A stretch of DNA of 13,594 nt, from NCBI GenBank assembly GCA_018623405.1, contig JAAZVO010000044.1, positions 1-13,594 of the forward strand. The letters are read 5' to 3'. The first letter of the stretch is position 1. Every line of letters begins with the position of its first letter. This document shows positions 6,768 to 13,594 of the stretch, piece by piece. Made by a program: the position numbers and the translations under genes. The notes beneath the pieces are model-generated. The model saw only the letters and a program-made list of their open reading frames with translations, did no database searches and was not told where the DNA came from. This DNA comes from Crocinitomicaceae bacterium. GTDB taxonomy: Bacteria > Bacteroidota > Bacteroidia > Flavobacteriales_G > Salibacteraceae.

Positions 6768-7064
6768 TTGGAAAGAATATTTGCAAAAAGTACCTTAAGA
6801 GAATTTTGGAAAAAATATGCCGATGCTGAACAGTATTTAAAAACTTGGTATGACACAGCAAAAAACTCAAATTGGAACAGTCCAAATGATATTAAAAAAG
6901 CTTATGCAACAGTTTCCATTTTAAAAAGTGGACGGTTTGTATTTAATATAAAAGGAAACTCCTACAGACTAGTTGCAAAAATAAATTTTGAAAAACAGTG
7001 GCTTTTTATTCGATTTATTGGAACTCATAAGGATTACGATAAAATTGACGCTGATACAATTTAA
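6768..7064 (+). CDS. higB: HigB-family type II toxin (mRNA interferase)
   Basis: Small basic protein of 98 aa from the TTG at 6768. It has the HigB pattern: KSTLREFWKKYADAEQYLKT near the N-terminus, WYDTAKNSNWNSPNDIKKAY in the middle, then the RelE-fold core with GRFVFNIKGNSYRLVAKI and a C-terminal FIRFIGTHKDYDKID. Known family role: ribosome-dependent mRNA cleavage, neutralised by HigA. No ATG exists in frame; an upstream TAA is at 6747. A more upstream TTG at 6756 lies inside the -7 element, so 6768 is the better start, and it gives the usual family N-terminus (MERIFAKSTLREFW). The antitoxin gene follows 12 nt later, the characteristic toxin-first order of higBA. Length and motifs are complete, so it is probably functional. 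Confidence 0.9.
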   Translation: MERIFAKSTLREFWKKYADAEQYLKTWYDTAKNSNWNSPNDIKKAYATVSILKSGRFVFNIKGNSYRLVAKINFEKQWLFIRFIGTHKDYDKIDADTI

Positions 7065-7076
7065 CAAGTTAAGAAA

Positions 7077-7445
7077 ATGGAAATAAGGCCAATAAAAACA
7101 GAAAAAGATTATCAAAATGCTTTAGAAAGGTTAAATGAAATTTTCGATGCAGCAAAAGGCTCTATTGAAAGTGACGAGGCTGATATTCTTGCAATTTTAG
7201 TAGATGAATACGAAAAAAAACATTACCCTATTGAAGCCCCTGATCCTATTGAAGCAATAAAAATTAGAATGGAGGAACTTCATTTAAAACAAATTGATTT
7301 AGTTAAGGAATTTGGAGGTAAAAGTCGAGTATCAGAAATGCTTAATCGAAAAAGAAAGTTAACCTTAGAAATGATAAGGTTTTTGAACCAAAAGCTAAAC
7401 CTATCCGCAAATATCTTAATCAAAGACTATCAATTATCTAAGTGA
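7077..7445 (+). CDS. higA: HigA-family antitoxin with XRE-type helix-turn-helix
   Basis: Protein of 122 aa. Residues 1-60 form an acidic helical part, typical of HigA proteins that pair with HigB of this type (IRPIKTEKDYQNALERL, then ESDEADILAILVDEYEKKHYP). Residues about 62-115 form an XRE-like DNA-binding domain (IEAIKIRMEELHLKQIDLVK, then GKSRVSEMLNRKRKLTLEMI). Known family role: it binds and inhibits HigB and, with or without the toxin, represses the operon promoter. The palindrome at 6726-6746 is the likely target. It is the last gene of the two-gene operon and ends convergently 44 nt from the lipoprotein gene. Confidence 0.9.
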   Translation: MEIRPIKTEKDYQNALERLNEIFDAAKGSIESDEADILAILVDEYEKKHYPIEAPDPIEAIKIRMEELHLKQIDLVKEFGGKSRVSEMLNRKRKLTLEMIRFLNQKLNLSANILIKDYQLSK

Positions 7446-7495
7446 AAGAATTTAGGTTACCTAGAAAAATTTAAATAATCCAAAAATTCTCACTT
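7440..7495. terminator. Inverted repeat containing both convergent stop codons, possible bidirectional terminator
   Basis: AAGTGA-AA-GAATTT (7440-7453) pairs with AAATTCTCACTT (7484-7495), a 12-bp stem with a 2-nt bulge. The stop codons of higA (7443-7445) and of the convergent lipoprotein gene (7492-7490) both lie in it. The 30-nt loop contains a smaller TAGG/CCTA repeat. There is no strong T tract on either side, so efficiency is uncertain. Confidence 0.35.
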
Positions 7496-7918
7496 AATCT
7501 TATTCTTCCCTTCTTCCAATGCTTCAAAAATATCTTGATGTACTTTTTTTACCGCAACCATTTGAGATTGAAGATATTTTTCTGCCTTAGGATTGGCATT
7601 TGCCGCGCTATCTAAGTTATAATCGTGCATCCAATCCATCATATGTTCTTGGGCATAGGCCAATTTAAAAAGTAATTCTTCATATACTGCTGCTGAGTCA
7701 TCTCGCATTTCTAGCTTAAATACCATCACCTTTTCGCGGGCTTTGTTTTCTAAATTATAGAGTACATCCATTTTAGCCATGGCCTCATCATGAATCTCCA
7801 TCACAGCTTTTCTTTGGGTTTCTAACTTTTCATCGCGGTTTTCGCAACCAAACAAAAAAACTACACCAAAAAAAAGTAGTAATAACTCAAATCTACTCAA
7901 CCAATAATTACCTTTCAT
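7490..7918 (-). CDS. Small lipoprotein, helical, unknown function
   Basis: Protein of 142 aa. A hydrophobic signal (residues 11-24) ends in a lipobox, LFGC, with Cys25 as the predicted lipidation site, so the mature protein is membrane-anchored in the cell envelope. The mature part (26-142) is charged and almost entirely helical, with heptad-like stretches (LETQRKAVMEIHDEAMAKMD and YLQSQMVAVKKVHQDIFEAL), suggesting a coiled coil or helical bundle. Several Met and His residues are present (EHMMDWMHDY) but form no recognised metal motif. Proteins of this kind are common and uncharacterised in Bacteroidota. Its ATG overlaps the stop codon of the antiporter gene by 4 nt (ATGA), so it is the last gene of the kinase-regulator-antiporter operon and may work with the antiporter or report to the sensor kinase. 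Confidence 0.85.
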   Translation of the reverse strand: MKGNYWLSRFELLLLFFGVVFLFGCENRDEKLETQRKAVMEIHDEAMAKMDVLYNLENKAREKVMVFKLEMRDDSAAVYEELLFKLAYAQEHMMDWMHDYNLDSAANANPKAEKYLQSQMVAVKKVHQDIFEALEEGKNKIK

Positions 7919-9798
7919 GAAACAACTTTTCCAAACTTTTTGATGATAAAAATAATAGCACCAAAACCTATCAAAAATGCAAAAATAGATGGCACTCCCA
8001 ATGCCACCAATAAGGTCCCAAATACAATAGAAACACCACCAGTAGTTAAGGCATAGGGCAATTGGGTTCTAACATGGTCTATGTGGTTGCAAGAGCTTGC
8101 AATAGAACTTAATATTGTAGTATCTGATATTGGCGAGCAATGGTCTCCTAAAACAGAACCACACAAAACAGTTGCTGCAGTGTGAGAAAATAAATTTACC
8201 AAGGCTATGTGCTCAAGCCCTGCATCTTGACCCAATTGCCATGCGGCAGGTAAAAACAAAGGATATAATATTGCCATTGTTCCCCAACTACTGCCTGTAG
8301 CAAATGATACAATTGCAGAAAGAAGAAAAGTAAGGGTTGGAAAAATCCAAATACCAACATTTTCTCGCAATAATCCGGTAATAAAATCTGCGGTATGCAT
8401 TTCTTCTGTAACACTTGCTAAACCCCAAGCCAACACTAAAATAATGATTGCCGGCATCATAGACTTTATGCCACTAACAGCGGTTTCAAGGCTTTCTGCC
8501 AATTTCAAACTTTTATTTAGCATACTCATTACAACTGCTAAAAAAATAGAAACTAACGAGCCCCACAGCAGGGCATAAAAAGAGTCTGCACTACCTATAA
8601 CACCCGAAAGATTGGAGAAAAATCCAATTTCTAAATTCCAATCGTAGGTTAAACTACCAGTGTAAACCAATCCCCATCCAGTAACCACTACTACAGCCAA
8701 AACAGGTAAAATAGCATTCCATAAGTTGGGCTTTAGGCCCTTTTTAATAGTAAATTCATTTTCCTCTTCTGACTCATTTTTTACCGGAGCTGCTTTTCTT
8801 GCTGCCTGCTCAGCTTTTAACATTGGTCCAAAATCTTTCTGTTTTAAGATTAACCAAAACATGAAAAACAAAGTAAAAATTGGATAAAAAGAATACCCCA
8901 ATGAGTTAAAAAAGATACCATAAGCACTTTCTGTTTCCCCAAGCCCATCTATTTTATCTATACCGTTTTGAATGTAACTTAATTCTGCACCAATCCATGT
9001 AGTAATAAAAGCTAATGAAGCTACCGGTGCAGCAGTACTATCCACCAAATAAGCAAGCTTTTCGCGAGAAATTTTTAGCTTATCGGTTAGCGGCCTCATT
9101 GTATTTCCTACCACAAGTGTATTAGCATAATCATCAAAAAATATGATAATTCCTAAAAGCCAAGTAGTTAACATTCCGCTTTTAGGGGAGTTTGCTCTTT
9201 TTGCCAATTTATCTACCACTCCCTGCATACCTCCGTTTTTAGATATAACTGCTACCATGGCTCCAATTAGTAATGTAAAGAGAATAATGGCCAAATGCCC
9301 CCAATCATTCAAAGTATTGATAAGATATTTATCTAATACCGAAAGAAAAGCTTTACCAACACCTAAAAAGCCTTCGGTGTACCATCCAATAGTTGCAGCG
9401 CCAAAGAATATTCCCAGTAATAATGAAACAATTACTTCTCTTATCCAAAGAGCCAATAATATGGCCACTAATGGCGGTAAAACCGACATCCACAATGGAA
9501 TTACCTTTGGCGTATAAATAAAGGTTTGATCTTCATATAAAATTTCAACCTCTTGTTTTCCGCTTTCGCTGAAAGAATAAGAAAAATCGGCTTCAAAGTC
9601 TTCAAAATATATTTCTACAGGTTGTTTATTTAGGTAAACCAACCCTACTCCCCTATCTACATAAGGGTCTATTATTTTGAACTCATGAGTTACTTCACTA
9701 ATTACAAATTCAGGGGTTTTAAGTTGGATTTCTTCTTGTCCGAAACCAACAAAACTTGTAATGAGCAATAAAAGAAAAAATGCAGCCGACCTAATCAC
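7915..9798 (-). CDS. nhaC: NhaC-family Na+/H+ antiporter with N-terminal periplasmic domain
   Basis: Protein of 627 aa. From the GTG at 9798 it begins with a signal-peptide-like segment (residues 1-20, ending FVGFGQ). A domain of about 80 aa with beta-type sequence follows (22-98), predicted to be outside the cytoplasm. A polytopic NhaC-type membrane domain with about 12 hydrophobic segments runs from 103 to 620. Family motifs are present: FFDDYANTLVVGNTM (220-234), DSTAAPVASLAF (253-264), FATGSSWGTMAILYPL (499-514) and GDHCSPISDTTILSS (551-565). A charged cytoplasmic loop rich in Glu and Lys is at about 325-356. Known relatives exchange Na+ for H+, or malate/lactate with Na+, so the substrate is not fixed by sequence. 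GTG is the only start that keeps the signal; the next Met is at residue 104. It overlaps the regulator gene by 8 nt. Confidence 0.9.
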   Translation of the reverse strand: MIRSAAFFLLLLITSFVGFGQEEIQLKTPEFVISEVTHEFKIIDPYVDRGVGLVYLNKQPVEIYFEDFEADFSYSFSESGKQEVEILYEDQTFIYTPKVIPLWMSVLPPLVAILLALWIREVIVSLLLGIFFGAATIGWYTEGFLGVGKAFLSVLDKYLINTLNDWGHLAIILFTLLIGAMVAVISKNGGMQGVVDKLAKRANSPKSGMLTTWLLGIIIFFDDYANTLVVGNTMRPLTDKLKISREKLAYLVDSTAAPVASLAFITTWIGAELSYIQNGIDKIDGLGETESAYGIFFNSLGYSFYPIFTLFFMFWLILKQKDFGPMLKAEQAARKAAPVKNESEEENEFTIKKGLKPNLWNAILPVLAVVVVTGWGLVYTGSLTYDWNLEIGFFSNLSGVIGSADSFYALLWGSLVSIFLAVVMSMLNKSLKLAESLETAVSGIKSMMPAIIILVLAWGLASVTEEMHTADFITGLLRENVGIWIFPTLTFLLSAIVSFATGSSWGTMAILYPLFLPAAWQLGQDAGLEHIALVNLFSHTAATVLCGSVLGDHCSPISDTTILSSIASSCNHIDHVRTQLPYALTTGGVSIVFGTLLVALGVPSIFAFLIGFGAIIFIIKKFGKVVS

Positions 9799-10495
9799 CT
9801 ACAATTAGTTTAAATCCTACGCCATGAATGTTTTTAATTTCAATTCTAGGGTCATGTTTTAAGTATTTTCTAAGCTTGGTGATGAAAACATCCATGCTTC
9901 GCCCAAGGAAATAATCATCTTTTCCCCAAACTATATTCAAGGCAATTTGGCGTTCTAAAACTTGGTCTTTATGGATACAAAGTAGCCTAAGTAAATCAGC
10001 TTCTAAGCGAGTAAGTACCTTTTTATAGTCTCCACAAGTAAGTTCGAGGTTCTTAAAGTTAAATTCGTAGTTTCCAATTTTAAATTCATCTTTACTATCT
10101 GCCTTTGCATAAGCTTTTTTGGGAGTAGTTCTTTTTAAAATAGCTTTTATTCGAGCATCGAGCTCCTCGATGGCAAATGGCTTAGTGATGTAATCATCGC
10201 CACCGGCTTTAAAGCCTTCAATTTTATCATCTACATGAGATTTTGCTGTAAGAAAAAGAATTGGAATATCAGCATTTACAACCCTTATATCTTTAGCCAA
10301 TGAAAACCCATCTCTTTTAGGAAGCATTACATCTAAAAGACAAAAATTGAAGTTGCCTTGAAAAAAAGTGGTAAAACCATCATTTCCGTCTTTGCACCAT
10401 TTCACCTCGTAACCTAGTTCATTGAGGTTGTCTTTTATAACAAAACCCAGTGATGGGTCGTCTTCTACCAATAAAACTTGAGTTTTTTCATTCAT
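9791..10495 (-). CDS. OmpR/PhoB-family response regulator (RprY-like)
   Basis: Protein of 234 aa. The receiver domain occupies about residues 1-120. The acidic pocket is at Glu11-Asp12-Asp13, the phosphoacceptor is Asp55 (CLLDVMLPKRDG), Thr83 is in FLTAK and Lys105 in ITKPF. A linker of about 15 aa leads to a winged-helix DNA-binding domain (about 136-232) with LTRLEADLLRLLCIHKDQVL and the recognition-helix segment SMDVFITKLRKYL. All switch residues are intact. It is probably phosphorylated by the kinase encoded immediately upstream, whose gene overlaps by 8 nt (ATGAATGA), and it overlaps the antiporter gene by 8 nt (GTGATTAG). The best match by pattern is RprY of Bacteroides; I leave the symbol open. 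Targets may include its own operon, through the TTAACA repeats near 11807. Confidence 0.95.
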   Translation of the reverse strand: MNEKTQVLLVEDDPSLGFVIKDNLNELGYEVKWCKDGNDGFTTFFQGNFNFCLLDVMLPKRDGFSLAKDIRVVNADIPILFLTAKSHVDDKIEGFKAGGDDYITKPFAIEELDARIKAILKRTTPKKAYAKADSKDEFKIGNYEFNFKNLELTCGDYKKVLTRLEADLLRLLCIHKDQVLERQIALNIVWGKDDYFLGRSMDVFITKLRKYLKHDPRIEIKNIHGVGFKLIVGD

Positions 10496-11762
10496 GATGG
10501 TTGGGTAAAATTAATCTTATGAGCGTACCTTTTCCTATTTCACTTTCTACTTCTACTTTTCCATGGTGGTAATCCAAAATAACTTTAACGTAGTGTAAGC
10601 CAAGGCCAAAGCCTTTTACATCGTGTACATTACCTTTTGGAACCCGATAAAACTTTTCGAAAATTTGAGATTGAGACTTTTTGTCAATTCCTATTCCTTG
10701 GTCTTTAACCTCAACAATAATATTAGAATCTTTATTTTTTGTTGATACTTCGATTTTTGGGGCATCAACAGAATATTTACACGCATTATCTAAAATGTTG
10801 GTAAACACATTTGCTAAATGCACTTCATCTCCTTTAACCAAAATATTTTTAGCATTAAGATTAGCAGATAAGTTTCCATTACGCTCATCAACACCTAAAG
10901 AAATTACGTTAATAGCATCATTAATAAGTTGATGGATATTTACCGTGTGCTGACTAATATCAACCTTATCTTTCTCTAAACTAGCTATTTGCAAAACTTT
11001 TTCCACTTGAAGTTGCAGTCTTGCATTTTCTTTATCAATTATTTCGGCATAGTTCCTTAACCTTTCAGGTTTTTCATGAATATCCTTTGACAACAAAACT
11101 TTTGATGACAGCGCAATGGTTGAAATTGGAGTTTTTAGCTCATGTGTCATGTTATTGATAAAATCGTTTTTTACCTCCGAAAGTCTTTTTTGTTTTAGAA
11201 TAACGCTTATGGTGTAACCAAAAAACAAACTGATAACCAACAATAAAATCGTAGAAAAAATCCAAAAGTCCATTTGGCCTAAAACTTTTGAGAGCCTATC
11301 AGGAAAATAAACACCAAAGTAATGGGCATCACTTTCCCAATTCATTTCAGGAGCTACACTTTCAAATTCTTGGGGGTTTTGAGTTAAGGCTATAGTATTG
11401 GTAAATACCACCGAATCCGTAAAACAATCGTACAAGTAATATTCAAAATCTAAATCAAGCTCCTGACTTCTAAACTCGTTTGCCAATAAAGTTTCTAGGT
11501 AATAAGGCTGAATACTTTCTCGAATTTTCACCCTAAATAATCCTTCAGAAACTTGCTCCACCGGATCGTAGAGTTCAGTAGAATCATTATTGGCAATAAG
11601 AATTTGTTGGGCTACTCTTTTTAAGGAATGTGTAATCTCGTAATCAAGTTGCTCTTTTTGCAGTCTGTATGCCTTTTGAACCCAAACAATTTGTGTAGTT
11701 ACCAACCCTACCAAAAGTAGGATAGCCAAAGAAATAATGATGCGAATGGTTTGTCTGTTCAT
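10488..11762 (-). CDS. Membrane sensor histidine kinase (RprX-like)
   Basis: Protein of 424 aa. A first transmembrane helix (about 7-29), a periplasmic sensor region of about 135 aa (30-164) without a recognised domain, and a second helix (about 166-189) are followed by a HisKA dimerisation domain with phosphoacceptor His207 (NNMTHELKTPIS). The HATPase_c domain (about 305-421) has an N box (NILDNACKYS, 322-331), a G1 box (DQGIGID, 354-360), an F box (FEKFYRV) and a G2 box (GFGLGL, 385-390). There is no HAMP domain between helix 2 and HisKA, as in RprX-type kinases. It is the first gene of a four-gene overlapping operon and presumably phosphorylates the next gene's product. The ligand or stress sensed is unknown; the linked antiporter makes sodium, pH or membrane-energy stress plausible. 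The ATG at 11762 gives a proper first helix. Confidence 0.95.
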   Translation of the reverse strand: MNRQTIRIIISLAILLLVGLVTTQIVWVQKAYRLQKEQLDYEITHSLKRVAQQILIANNDSTELYDPVEQVSEGLFRVKIRESIQPYYLETLLANEFRSQELDLDFEYYLYDCFTDSVVFTNTIALTQNPQEFESVAPEMNWESDAHYFGVYFPDRLSKVLGQMDFWIFSTILLLVISLFFGYTISVILKQKRLSEVKNDFINNMTHELKTPISTIALSSKVLLSKDIHEKPERLRNYAEIIDKENARLQLQVEKVLQIASLEKDKVDISQHTVNIHQLINDAINVISLGVDERNGNLSANLNAKNILVKGDEVHLANVFTNILDNACKYSVDAPKIEVSTKNKDSNIIVEVKDQGIGIDKKSQSQIFEKFYRVPKGNVHDVKGFGLGLHYVKVILDYHHGKVEVESEIGKGTLIRLILPNHHE

Positions 11763-11806
11763 GAAAGTTCAAATAACTCTAAAGCGGTGTAATTTACAAT
11801 ACAAGC

Positions 11807-11823
11807 TTAACAAAAGTTTAACA
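11807..11823. promoter_or_regulatory. TTAACA-N5-TTAACA direct repeat, candidate OmpR-type regulator site
   Basis: TTAACA occurs at 11807-11812 and at 11818-11823, start to start 11 bp, the spacing known for tandem binding by OmpR/PhoB-family regulators (for example the PhoP boxes of Bacillus). It lies 45 bp upstream of the kinase start on one side and 45 bp upstream of the S46 peptidase start on the other. A looser TTTACA is at 11793-11798. Which regulator binds is not shown by the sequence. Confidence 0.45.
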
Positions 11824-11867
11824 GAAAAAAATAGTTAGATTAGCCTGTTGCAAAAACACCGAAAACT

Positions 11868-13594
11868 ATGAAAAAACTGTTACTCTCACTTCTATTTATC
11901 CCATTTCTTTCGGTAGCTAAAGAAGGCATGTGGATACCAATGTTGGTTGAGCAATTGGCTATTGATGATATGCGTTCGATGGGATTTAAACTAACTGCCG
12001 AAGACATCTACAGCGTAAATAAATCTAGCTTAAAAGATGCGGTGGTGCATTTTGGAGGTGGTTGCACAGGCGAAATTATTTCTAACCAAGGACTTTTACT
12101 AACCAATCACCATTGTGGTTATGGTCAAATTCAATATCACTCAACGGTAGAAAACGATTACCTCACCAATGGTTTTTGGGCTATGAGTAAAGAAGAAGAA
12201 CTTCCAAACCCCGGATTAACAGCCACTTTTATTGTAAGAATGGAAGATGTTTCGAAACAAATATTTGAGGGCGTTGGTGGATTATCTGCCGAGGAGCGCG
12301 AAAAGAAAATTGCAGATAATATTGAGAAAGTTGGCAAGGCAGCAATAGACAATTCACACTATGATTATGTTATCAAACCTTTTTACAATGGTAACTTATA
12401 TTATATGTTCATTACAGAAACATTTAAAGATGTAAGGTTAGTTGGCGCCCCGCCCTCTTCTATTGGAAAATTTGGGTTTGATACTGATAATTGGGTTTGG
12501 CCAAGGCACACCGGTGATTTTTCAGTTTTTAGAATTTATGCAGACAAAGACAATAAACCGGCAGAATACTCAAAGGAAAATATACCCTATACCCCAAAAT
12601 ATCATTTTCCTATTTCCCTAAAACAATTAGAAGAAGGTGATTTTACGTTGCTTTACGGTTTTCCCGGACGCACCCAAGAGTACCTAACATCTTATGCTGT
12701 AGATTATATTTTAAATACCGGCAATCCTGCTAAAATAAAAATGCGCGATGCCAGTTTGGCAATTATCAATAAAGCTATGGCCAATGATGATAAAACTAGA
12801 ATTCAATATGCAGCAAAGCAATCTAGAATCAGTAATTCGCACAAAAAATGGATTGGTGAATCAAAAGGGTTAAAAAGGTTAGATGCCATTGAAAAGAAAA
12901 AAGCCTTTGAAGAGAAATTTCAAAACACAGTAGATAGTAAAGAAGGTGCAAGAGAGAAATATGGAAATTTATTAAGTAATTATAAAACCTTGTATGAAAA
13001 CAATACCAAATACATTTTAGGCCGAGAGCTTTTTATTGAAATTTACTATTACGGTCCTGAAATTTTAAGATTAGCCAACGATTTTGATAATCTAATTAAA
13101 GAATACACCAAAGAAACCCCTGATGAAGTAGCACAACAGAAAGCTGCAGAAGTTTTAAAGCCACGTATCAACTCCTTTTTTAAAGATTACAATGCTGATG
13201 TTGACCAACAGCTATTCGCTGCTTTGTTAGAAATGTTTGCGCAACAGATAGATGAATCTTTAAAACCCAAATTTGAAGCTACGGTAAACGAAAAGTATAA
13301 TGGCGATTATACTGCTTTTGCAGAAGCTGTCTTCAAAAAGTCAATTTTCGATAACCGTGTAGAGCTTTCAGACCTTGTTTACAACCCATCAAAAGGAAAA
13401 ATTAAAAAACTCCTTGCCGACCCTGCTTATGTAATTGTTTCAGAATTATTAGACCAGTATAAAAACGAAATTGCTCCCTCATACAAAAGCTTTAATCTCC
13501 GGCACCGCCAACACAAGCATCTTCAAGGCGTGGCAAATCTGTTGGATTATGTGAAAAATCACAGTCCATCTCAAAGATGTACTCGTAATCACGG
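11868..13594 (+). CDS. S46-family dipeptidyl peptidase (DPP7/DPP11-like), C-terminus lost at a junction near 13490
   Basis: The frame from the ATG at 11868 stays open to the window end (575 codons). A short signal peptide (MKKLLLSLLFIPFLSVAKEG) targets the periplasm. Residues 20-540 fit peptidase S46: GMWIPMLVEQL at the mature start, the catalytic His82 in LLTNHHCGYGQIQYHST, a typical FGFDTDNWVWPRHTGDFSVF block with the likely catalytic Asp217, and LLYGFPGRTQEYLTSYAVD (261-279). Known role: removal of dipeptides from peptide N-termini for amino-acid-based nutrition. The usual length is about 710-720 aa. The nucleophile Ser (GNSGSP block) and the P1-specificity residue lie in the missing part, so DPP7 and DPP11 cannot be told apart. 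From about residue 541 (position 13488) the reading no longer resembles S46 and is the antisense of a different gene, so the true homologous part ends there. Confidence 0.9.
   Translation, partial: MKKLLLSLLFIPFLSVAKEGMWIPMLVEQLAIDDMRSMGFKLTAEDIYSVNKSSLKDAVVHFGGGCTGEIISNQGLLLTNHHCGYGQIQYHSTVENDYLTNGFWAMSKEEELPNPGLTATFIVRMEDVSKQIFEGVGGLSAEEREKKIADNIEKVGKAAIDNSHYDYVIKPFYNGNLYYMFITETFKDVRLVGAPPSSIGKFGFDTDNWVWPRHTGDFSVFRIYADKDNKPAEYSKENIPYTPKYHFPISLKQLEEGDFTLLYGFPGRTQEYLTSYAVDYILNTGNPAKIKMRDASLAIINKAMANDDKTRIQYAAKQSRISNSHKKWIGESKGLKRLDAIEKKKAFEEKFQNTVDSKEGAREKYGNLLSNYKTLYENNTKYILGRELFIEIYYYGPEILRLANDFDNLIKEYTKETPDEVAQQKAAEVLKPRINSFFKDYNADVDQQLFAALLEMFAQQIDESLKPKFEATVNEKYNGDYTAFAEAVFKKSIFDNRVELSDLVYNPSKGKIKKLLADPAYVIVSELLDQYKNEIAPSYKSFNLRHRQHKHLQGVANLLDYVKNHSPSQRCTRNH
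13487..13492. other. HindIII site AAGCTT at a probable chimeric junction
   Basis: AAGCTT, inside the 8-bp palindrome AAAGCTTT (13486-13493), lies where S46 similarity ends and the opposite-strand glycosyltransferase sequence begins. A restriction site exactly at the break suggests ligation of two unrelated fragments, although a chance site or a short-homology join is possible. Confidence 0.6.
13495..13594 (-). CDS. Fragment of a dolichol-phosphate-mannose-synthase-like glycosyltransferase (family 2)
   Basis: Read on the minus strand from 13593, 33 codons give RDYEYIFEMDCDFSHNPTDL followed by PRLEDACVGGAGD. This is the conserved catalytic core of polyprenol-monophosphomannose synthases (usual pattern EMDADFSHNP..LP.L), which contains the metal and nucleotide-sugar-binding Asp residues; Cys replaces the usual Ala between them. 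Known role: transfer of mannose or a related sugar from GDP-sugar to a polyprenyl phosphate at the membrane. The frame meets a TAA at 13494-13492, exactly at the junction, far from the natural C-terminus. G+C here is 46 of 100 bases versus about 35 percent in the preceding 110 bases. It has no place inside an S46 gene and is most likely joined artificially. Confidence 0.75.

Noticed and set aside
6690..7490. higBA region as part of an integrated element with attachment sites
   Set aside because: No integrase, tRNA gene or flanking direct repeats are visible, and base composition matches the surroundings.
9143..9517. Plus-strand open frame (124 codons) inside the antiporter gene
   Set aside because: It lies fully antisense to the NhaC membrane domain, whose conserved motifs show that the minus strand is coding; the plus-strand product has no recognisable pattern.
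13488..13594. C-terminal part of the S46 open frame (SFNLRHRQHK onward) as a real protein domain
   Set aside because: It does not match the family, and the opposite strand encodes a well-conserved glycosyltransferase core, so the plus-strand reading is accidental.

Overview
The window looks like a Bacteroidota chromosome, most likely a flavobacterium-like lineage. The DNA is AT-rich and lacks Shine-Dalgarno sites. The primary sigma factor is short (287 aa), its own promoter matches the Bacteroidota pattern TTG-N20-TAnnTTTG, and the gene content is typical of the phylum: an S46 dipeptidyl peptidase, a GAPDH with a long N-terminal extension, and a RprX/RprY-like two-component pair. It is mostly core chromosome. 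The only mobile-type accessory element is a HigBA toxin-antitoxin pair.

Layout. Positions 1-1250 (minus) hold a single-pass membrane protein of unknown function followed, with stop and start codons touching, by the 5' part of mltG, which runs off the left edge. Across a divergent intergenic region with repeat structures, 1333-5328 (plus) carries a DegQ/HtrA-type protease, rpoD with a clear promoter, and a GAPDH, ending at a strong intrinsic terminator. Next come a Tat-exported class V aminotransferase (5410-6690) and higBA (6768-7445). From 11762 down to 7490 (minus) lies a tightly overlapping four-gene operon: sensor kinase, response regulator, NhaC-type antiporter and a small lipoprotein. 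A divergent S46 peptidase gene starts at 11868.

How the genes fit together. The kinase and regulator are probably translationally coupled to the antiporter and lipoprotein (overlaps of 8, 8 and 4 nt), which suggests an envelope, ion or pH response unit. A TTAACA direct repeat with an 11-bp period lies between this operon and the S46 gene, and a related 10-bp-period repeat lies upstream of the HtrA-type protease. They may be binding sites of the same OmpR-type regulator, but this is inference.

The most important observation is at the right edge. The S46 reading frame stops resembling S46 at a HindIII site (13487-13492). The last about 100 bases encode, on the opposite strand, a piece of a dolichol-phosphate-mannose-synthase-like glycosyltransferase. 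This looks like a chimeric clone or assembly junction. I did not find a convincing previously undescribed multi-gene system. The candidates worth checking are the GAPDH variant, the two-component/antiporter operon, the repeats and the broken 5' end of the gene at 404-1180.
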